This document shows positions 59,089 to 64,000 of a DNA stretch of 64,000 nucleotides, piece by piece; the stretch's first letter is position 1, and each line of letters starts with the position of its first letter. Source of the stretch: a virus; the IMG/VR virus record IMGVR_UViG_3300037264_003220, positions 1-64,000 of that record; one strand, written 5' to 3'. Under the pieces are notes generated by a model that saw only the letters and a program-made list of their open reading frames with translations, was not told the origin of the DNA and did no database searches. The position numbers were made by a program, and so were the translations under genes.

Positions 59089-59467
59089 CCCTGTCCATTA
59101 TCTCTGAATGACCTGCCGGAGGGCTGGCGGGGTCGATGATGGGCTGATTCTTGTATTTGGGTCTCAACCTATCTCGTTCCCTGGTATATCCCTGCGCCGC
59201 GTCTTCCTCGGTGGTTGGGTCGGCGCCCATGGCTGATGGGGACTCGCCTTCACCGTCATCCGTAAAATTATCCCCAGTTTGAACCGTAGAAGGATTGGCA
59301 TCGTTCAAATCCCAACGACCAGCTTCAATATCGGCAGACGTAATGACCCAATGGGAATCAAGACCATAAACGCGGCTGCGCAGCCCGATTTTGCCGTTTT
59401 GAAGCCATTTCACAAAACCATGGCGATGCCCCACTTTGTCAATCAACCAATCCCCGACTTTAAGCAC
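59060..59467 (-). CDS. KOW/SH3-like domain hypothetical protein
   Basis: A 135-residue protein. Residues 1-45 (VGDWLIDKVGHRHGFVKWLQ) fit a KOW-like small barrel, followed by a disordered, acidic and Pro-rich tail (DDGEGESPSAMGADPTTEED). Similar barrels occur in 55028-55912 and 62760-64000. Its 3' end overlaps the plus-strand gene convergent to it. Confidence 0.65.
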   Translation of the reverse strand: MLKVGDWLIDKVGHRHGFVKWLQNGKIGLRSRVYGLDSHWVITSADIEAGRWDLNDANPSTVQTGDNFTDDGEGESPSAMGADPTTEEDAAQGYTRERDRLRPKYKNQPIIDPASPPAGHSEIMDRVTQPPRDGG

Positions 59468-59666
59468 CAGCGGTCTCCTTTTGAGCCTTGAACGCTTTCA
59501 TTTCATCAACCGTGTCGAATCTTGGACACTTGCCCTTTACCAGTTCCTTGGTGCTGACGATGCAATGGCACACCGAACACCGCAATATGCCAATGTAAAC
59601 ACCAAACAAATCCCGCTTACTTAGCGGGCATTGGCTACACACTTCGTTTGAAACGACGAATGCCAT
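59460..59666 (-). CDS. Small zinc-ribbon protein
   Basis: A 68-residue protein with CSQCPLSKRDLFGVYIGILR, then CSVCHCIVSTKELVKGKCPR, a two-knuckle zinc ribbon I associate with small phage and plasmid proteins. The start at 59666 is chosen to limit overlap with the upstream gene; the Shine-Dalgarno is weak. Function unknown. Confidence 0.65.
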   Translation of the reverse strand: MAFVVSNEVCSQCPLSKRDLFGVYIGILRCSVCHCIVSTKELVKGKCPRFDTVDEMKAFKAQKETAGA

Positions 59667-59859
59667 TTTGACTCGATATTTTGAATTTCTGTCTATGTTC
59701 CAACAAATGCGGTGCGCAAAGAACATGACCTGGAGCCGCCTTCTCTTTGCACAGAGGGCATAATCCCATTCTTTTTAAACACTCGTATTGCTGTTTCGCA
59801 TTACAAGCAAAGACTGAGACTCGTCCATTCCCGTTCGGGCCGCAAGCCGTTTTTTTCAT
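59635..59859 (-). CDS. Small Cys-rich protein, 74 aa
   Basis: The ORF has ACGPNGNGRVSVFACN at its start and LCPLCKEKAAPGHVLCAPHL in the middle, a likely zinc site, with a basic C-terminus (KISSQNGIRRFKRSV). It overlaps neighbours by a few bases on each side (ATGA at 59856-59859). Function unknown. Confidence 0.6.
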   Translation of the reverse strand: MKKTACGPNGNGRVSVFACNAKQQYECLKRMGLCPLCKEKAAPGHVLCAPHLLEHRQKFKISSQNGIRRFKRSV

Positions 59860-61283
59860 CTTTTGGTAAAGTCTGTCGGAACCAAGCCTTTTTCAATGTT
59901 GCCAATAATGGCGTCAAAACACCCTTTACAGTCAAACCTGTAATGAGCCAATTTAATCAAGTCCACATCTTTCCGGCTGGCAAATTTCTTCGCCATTTCA
60001 ACGCTGACCGCGCTCACTTCGTCCTGGCTCGCAATCTTCTTCGCAAACTCCGGCTCGGCGCTGGCTCGCTTGCTGATGGATTCGATAATCGTCTTCGCCA
60101 AGTCAGCTTCAGGAACCGATGCTTCGATTTTGACTTCAGCAGTCGTCGGAGCGGCAGTTGCCGTGGTCGTCACGCAATCAAGGCATGAAGTATAAGCAGC
60201 CTGCTTCTTGGTTTTGCCTTTCTGACCCTTGAACCCAGCGTCAGCGATTTTGGCTTCCACGCATTTATCCAGGGCTTCCGCTTCTTCGCGCGTCTTGGCA
60301 ACCACGTGGATGCCTTCGTCCCGCTTCATGAATCCGCCCATGGCTTCCTTCCAGCCGCCCATTTGACGAGGTTTCACTCGGTCAAGAGTGCGGGCAATGG
60401 CGGTAATCATCTTGTCGATTCTTTCCACCATGTTATTGGAAGACTCAATCCCGATATGAGCAAGAGCCTTGCCGAACATTTCCTGGTCGACAGTCTCATT
60501 GGTGGCTTGGCAGTAAAACCCGTAGAGAGTGGCATATTCATTCGCCATCTCAGAGTAAGAAGCAAACCGCGAAGGAAGCGCTGGTTCCGCATCCTGAACT
60601 TCAGGATTTTTCAACCAAGCATTGATTTTTTCCAAGCTGGCATCCTTCTCAGTCATCTTCTTGCCTTTCTCTTTGTAATCTTCGCCGCTTACATCTGATT
60701 TATGAGTTTCAGATTTGATGGCGCCTTGGTCGCCTTCCGGCGCCTTGGTCTTTTCTTGATTGCCTTCTTCTTTATATTCCTCGCCAATCTTTTCATCTTT
60801 GGTGGTTTTCTGAGAAATAGATTTCTGGTCTCCGCTCGGTTCATCAAGAACCTTGGTCGACTCTCCATCTTTTTCCTTAAAGTCATATCCAATGGATTTA
60901 TCCGTTGTGCCTGGTTTGATATCCTTGTTGGCTACGCCAGGAGTCGCGTCGGCTTTCTTAAGCCATTTCGCTGTCATGGTCTTGCCTTCAGACATGACAT
61001 CGAGCGCCGGAGCTTCTGTGGTGGTTTTCTGCGAGATTGCTTTCTGGTCTCCTTCAGGAGCGTTGGTCTTTTCCTGGTTGTCGACGCGTTTGTATTCCGC
61101 GCCAATAGCTTCGTCCGGCTTCGTTGTTTCTTTGGGTTCTGCCTGAGTTCCTTCCGGCTCGTCCATTATTTTCGCTTTATCTTCTTCTTTAAATTCTTGC
61201 CCAATCGTTGAATCTTCCGTCCCTGGTTTAATGTCCTTGTTAGGAACGCCCGTGGTTACATCTGCTTTTTTAGACCATTGCAT
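59856..61283 (-). CDS. Probable virion protein with internal N-terminal duplication
   Basis: A 475-residue protein. The first 190 residues are two copies of about 104 residues: W-x-KKAD-x-T-x-GV-x-NKDIKPGT starts at residue 3 and again at 107, with matching EGDQKAISQKTT and GEEYK blocks. These are highly charged and probably disordered. Residues about 210-400 form a helical domain (ALPSRFASYSEMANEYATLY) with Cys pairs (AAYTSCLDCVTT). The C-terminus has another Cys pair (FDCKGCFDAI). AAGGAGG precedes the ATG. Between neck-type genes; may be a decoration or internal head protein. Confidence 0.6.
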   Translation of the reverse strand: MQWSKKADVTTGVPNKDIKPGTEDSTIGQEFKEEDKAKIMDEPEGTQAEPKETTKPDEAIGAEYKRVDNQEKTNAPEGDQKAISQKTTTEAPALDVMSEGKTMTAKWLKKADATPGVANKDIKPGTTDKSIGYDFKEKDGESTKVLDEPSGDQKSISQKTTKDEKIGEEYKEEGNQEKTKAPEGDQGAIKSETHKSDVSGEDYKEKGKKMTEKDASLEKINAWLKNPEVQDAEPALPSRFASYSEMANEYATLYGFYCQATNETVDQEMFGKALAHIGIESSNNMVERIDKMITAIARTLDRVKPRQMGGWKEAMGGFMKRDEGIHVVAKTREEAEALDKCVEAKIADAGFKGQKGKTKKQAAYTSCLDCVTTTATAAPTTAEVKIEASVPEADLAKTIIESISKRASAEPEFAKKIASQDEVSAVSVEMAKKFASRKDVDLIKLAHYRFDCKGCFDAIIGNIEKGLVPTDFTKR

Positions 61284-61382
61284 TGTGATTCCTCCTTAAA
61301 TTAACTTTATAAGTTCATTCGGCTTTTGCTCGGTGAATCACCAACGCATCCGCCATTTACGACAGAAATCTTTTCGTTTTCT

Positions 61383-62147
61383 TTATCGACCCATCGAATT
61401 AAAAATATCGAGAATGTTCGAAACGCCTCTCGACATGACGCCGCCAATACCGACGGGCAATTGCATAGTGCCGACGCTCTCGCCTTGGAACGCAAATTCA
61501 AGTTTGATAAGAGCCAGAAGGTCGTTCACTATTTTTTGCACGTTCGTCAGCGCCTGATTTATTTTGGCGCCACGGTCAATATTGAGAGACAATCCGTTGT
61601 CGCTGTAACTGAAGTCGTTGATGGAAAGCCCCAGGTATTTATTCATCAGCGTAAACAACTGAGCCAAATACATCAACATGGCTTCATACCCGCAGCAAGG
61701 GAAATTCTCAATAGTGAAGCACGTCACAGGCGGATAAATATTGAAGGCGCCAAGCGCGAAATTAAGACCGACGAGAAGCTCTTGGTCTGTAAATTGCTTC
61801 CCCGTATTTGGGTCGGCGGTCAAAACAGTTCCCAACATCTCCCTGAGCAGGTAAACGAGACGCGCTTCTTTCGGCGTCAGGTCGAGAAAGGCAGGGTTAT
61901 ATCCAGAAGCTTGATTCGCAACTGAATCAAAAAACTTAATGGTATAGAATTTATCCCTGCCATTCTCGGCTGAACTGTCGACATAAGAAGTGATAAACGC
62001 GGGCGGGCAATTCGCAATTCCAGAAGGAACCGTGGCAATCAGGAAATAAGGGTTCGCTTCTGAAGTTGACCGATAAATCTGAATCTGGTCATAATTGGCT
62101 TGACCAGCGATACTCGGCGGAATTGTCCAGTTTATCTGTGTGCTCAA
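61383..62147 (-). CDS. Probable neck/virion protein with Fn3-like domain
   Basis: A 254-residue protein. The first 90 residues resemble a fibronectin-III-like domain (YDQIQIYRSTSEANPYFLIA ... YTIKFFDSVANQ), like that at 44090-44974. Residues about 95-230 are helical with a conserved-looking VTCFTIENFPCCGYEAMLMY and a Gly-rich end. The mix of a surface domain with a helical body fits a head-completion or neck role. It overlaps the upstream gene by 4 bp. Confidence 0.55.
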   Translation of the reverse strand: MSTQINWTIPPSIAGQANYDQIQIYRSTSEANPYFLIATVPSGIANCPPAFITSYVDSSAENGRDKFYTIKFFDSVANQASGYNPAFLDLTPKEARLVYLLREMLGTVLTADPNTGKQFTDQELLVGLNFALGAFNIYPPVTCFTIENFPCCGYEAMLMYLAQLFTLMNKYLGLSINDFSYSDNGLSLNIDRGAKINQALTNVQKIVNDLLALIKLEFAFQGESVGTMQLPVGIGGVMSRGVSNILDIFNSMGR

Positions 62148-62740
62148 GAAGCCTCCTCGTGGGCCGCGTCGTCAACCAATATTTCAGGAACAGAATCATC
62201 CTTCACTATAATGACCTTCCGCTTCCCTTCCTTCATTTCATCAGGGTTCATCACAACCACGGGCAAGCACATGACTCCGCCATGTTCAACCAAAGGAAGC
62301 TTGAACCATTTTCTTTTGGCAGAGGCATATCCGTACATGTGCTCATTCTTGCGGCTATCGTCCTTTTCGTAAGGCGGCAACACGCCATAGCTGTGAACCT
62401 TGATGCGAGCTTCCAATTGTTCGTCAGGAACATCGACAGAGCCGAACATAACTTTAAACCAATAGTCTTCCTGTGACGATAAGCGGTTGTCCTCGTGACG
62501 AACCAGAGCCATATCAGTTTCAGGAATTTCAATTTTAATGCCTTCGCCAGAAGCCGTCCCGTATCTCACGGGACGGTAAATGTCATTGTCTTCAACGGCG
62601 ATAGAAATGTTGTCTTTTTGATTCGGGCTTAATCCCTTGGTATCCCACAGAAGCGTGATAAGCTCCTGCGTCCGGCGATAAACTCGCAATCGAATGGGCG
62701 GCTTTTGAAGCTGTCCTTGTGTTGGCGTTGTAATTGTCAT
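62144..62740 (-). CDS. Hypothetical protein in the head/neck block
   Basis: A 198-residue beta-rich protein (PIRLRVYRRTQELITLLWDT ... HMYGYASAKRKWFKLPLVEH) with a charged C-terminus. No recognised motif. It overlaps the Fn3-like gene by 4 bp (ATGA), so both are translated from the same leftward message. Probably a structural or assembly protein by context only. Confidence 0.6.
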   Translation of the reverse strand: MTITTPTQGQLQKPPIRLRVYRRTQELITLLWDTKGLSPNQKDNISIAVEDNDIYRPVRYGTASGEGIKIEIPETDMALVRHEDNRLSSQEDYWFKVMFGSVDVPDEQLEARIKVHSYGVLPPYEKDDSRKNEHMYGYASAKRKWFKLPLVEHGGVMCLPVVVMNPDEMKEGKRKVIIVKDDSVPEILVDDAAHEEAS

Positions 62741-62759
62741 TTCAGTTTTCTCCTAATTA

Positions 62760-64000
62760 TTAAACGATTTGAAGTTGAGCTATCCGTTGTTCAATCATCT
62801 TATGAACGGGAAGTTCATGCGGAATGTGCTCAGCCATAACCGCTAACTTTTCAACGTCATTTTCTTTCACAACAAACATCTTCTGCTCATTCAGACTCTT
62901 GGCTAAAAAATCAACAACAAACTTCGGAGCAGCCTTACTTGCTGTCGGCTTTTCCGCTTGCTTAGCGCCTTCTTTTTGCGCCTTCAGCTTTTTTTGATAA
63001 TTTTTATTCCATAGACGTTTCTTTTCGGTTTGCGACATCTCTCGCGCCGTGTGCTTAATAGCGCTTGATACCATCTCTCCCGTGGTAATTTCTTCACCGC
63101 CAAGAGGATTGGCTTTAGAGCCATTCATCACAATAGAGCTTTCGTCTATTTCAACTTCCGGCACGTCTGATGTTGCAACCGCGCGATGCAGCTTCTCGGA
63201 CACAAGCGTTTCCGAATTGACCAGCTGTCCGTCCATTACTATTTCCACTCCGCCATGCACAGGCGGTCTGCTCTTGACTTCATCAGTGGTGAAGCGCCGC
63301 CCTGAAACAGGCGTATCGACTTCGGGACGTGACGGTCTCCCCTGCATTTGGCTGGCGGGAAGGCTGGTTCGATTACGAATCACGTCATCGGCGTGCATCC
63401 TGGAATTATTCTTAACATCGAAGTTCTTTTGCTGAGCCGGAGTAACCAATCCGCGCTTCAACACTTCAGATGCTTTTAGGGTGGTGCGCTGAGCTTCAGT
63501 AGGCTGACTCACGGCATACTGGTCAACAGTGAGCATCGCGTCTTCAACGGCGTAAGCCACGCGCCCATCGGAGAGCTTGATTTGCCATCGCCCGTCGGTT
63601 CCTCTACGCCCAGATATCTTGCCGGACATATTGGATGGGCCTTTGATGTAAACAAAGTCTCCAATGTTAAATTTTGGATTTACGAACTCAGTTCCTTGGG
63701 ACGCGACCGTGCTGGCGCCGCGCTCTCCCAAATCCTGGACATCAACTCCTTCCGGCACAACGCGCCGTAACGGTGGGTTAAATTCCGGCGTGCGCGACAA
63801 AGGATTAGTCTTGCCGGACTTCTTTAAAGGAGGGAATGATTCTTCAATGTCTTCTTCTTGGGTTAAAATACCCAAATGAAAAAAGCGGCGAAGGTCGCTT
63901 GATTGGCGAACCTCGTCGGCTGAGAAACTACGGCTGACTTCACGAGGCGCAATGCTGGCGGGCCTCGAAAGGTCGTTAATAATGATTGTACTGTCGGTTG
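62760..64000 (-). CDS. Large hypothetical virion-block protein, 5' end off the window
   Basis: The frame is open from its stop at 62760 to the window's right edge, so this is a partial gene of at least 413 codons. The part before residue GILTQ is clearly coding (DLSRPASIAPREVSRSFSAD, then EVRQSSDLRRFFHL), so the TTG at 63875 is not the real start. The middle holds a KOW-like barrel (FNIGDFVYIKGPSNMSGKIS) and a Lys-rich helical region. Position suggests a structural or assembly role near the head genes. Confidence 0.7.
   Translation of the reverse strand, partial: TDSTIIINDLSRPASIAPREVSRSFSADEVRQSSDLRRFFHLGILTQEEDIEESFPPLKKSGKTNPLSRTPEFNPPLRRVVPEGVDVQDLGERGASTVASQGTEFVNPKFNIGDFVYIKGPSNMSGKISGRRGTDGRWQIKLSDGRVAYAVEDAMLTVDQYAVSQPTEAQRTTLKASEVLKRGLVTPAQQKNFDVKNNSRMHADDVIRNRTSLPASQMQGRPSRPEVDTPVSGRRFTTDEVKSRPPVHGGVEIVMDGQLVNSETLVSEKLHRAVATSDVPEVEIDESSIVMNGSKANPLGGEEITTGEMVSSAIKHTAREMSQTEKKRLWNKNYQKKLKAQKEGAKQAEKPTASKAAPKFVVDFLAKSLNEQKMFVVKENDVEKLAVMAEHIPHELPVHKMIEQRIAQLQIV

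Noticed and set aside
59712-61211. Plus-strand frames (59712-60188, 60702-61211) opposite the 475-residue protein
   Set aside because: Antisense shadows; the minus-strand frame has a good ribosome-binding site and ATGA overlap with its neighbour.
61326-61925. Plus-strand frame of 199 codons
   Set aside because: Antisense to the Fn3-like gene at 61383-62147, which has an overlap-coupled start and beta-domain text; the plus frame has neither.
1-64000. tRNA genes, integrase, attachment sites and CRISPR arrays
   Set aside because: I looked for cloverleaf-like intergenic stretches, recombinase-like proteins and spaced repeats and saw none; gaps between genes are too short for most of these.

Overview
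The window looks like part of the genome of a large contractile-tailed bacteriophage (myovirus), or possibly a prophage. The evidence is a densely packed, overlapping gene order with a complete tail: sheath, tube, frameshifted tail chaperone, tape measure, baseplate hub, spike, gp25-like and J-like wedge proteins, and many fibre proteins. A lysis pair follows. No terminase, portal or major capsid gene is visible; these probably lie beyond the right edge, where the last gene runs off the window. Strong Shine-Dalgarno sequences and ATGA/TAATG start-stop overlaps point to a bacterial host, which I cannot name. I saw no tRNA, rRNA or CRISPR array. The longest gene-free stretch is about 195 bp (6432-6626), and it holds a promoter.

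Layout. (1) 1-9.3 kb, mostly minus strand: many small accessory genes, a DUF932 protein, a SprT-like metalloprotease, a probable histone-fold protein, an AcrVA2-like protein and four HNH-type homing endonuclease genes or remnants. (2) 9.4-12.6 kb, plus strand: a SNF2-type helicase, a small protein, a DnaC-like AAA+ ATPase and a NUMOD4 relic, closed by a long inverted repeat. (3) 12.7-14.8 kb, minus: holin-like and GH73-like endolysin genes with a Cys-rich companion. (4) 14.8-31.2 kb, minus: a large fibre arsenal built from shared modules. (5) 27.5-46 kb, minus: baseplate, tail tube and sheath, and neck or completion proteins. (6) 46-58.4 kb, minus: two long repeat proteins, a three-domain glycosyltransferase with TPRs, a second glycosyltransferase, a methyltransferase and several probable virion proteins. 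(7) 58.4-59.1 kb, plus: a two-gene membrane-protein island inside the late block. (8) 59-64 kb, minus: zinc-ribbon, head/neck-type and unassigned proteins.

How it works together. Regions 3-8 read as one late transcription block running right to left. Three promoter-like elements share two conserved boxes at a fixed 11-nt spacing. Two fire leftward in region 1 and one fires rightward into the membrane-gene island, so that island probably belongs to a different expression class from the surrounding structural genes. Eight homing-endonuclease-related ORFs interrupt the map: GGRGI-type HNH in region 1, a NUMOD4 relic after the replication genes, and three Vsr-fold enzymes slotted between structural genes with start and stop codons coupled to their neighbours.
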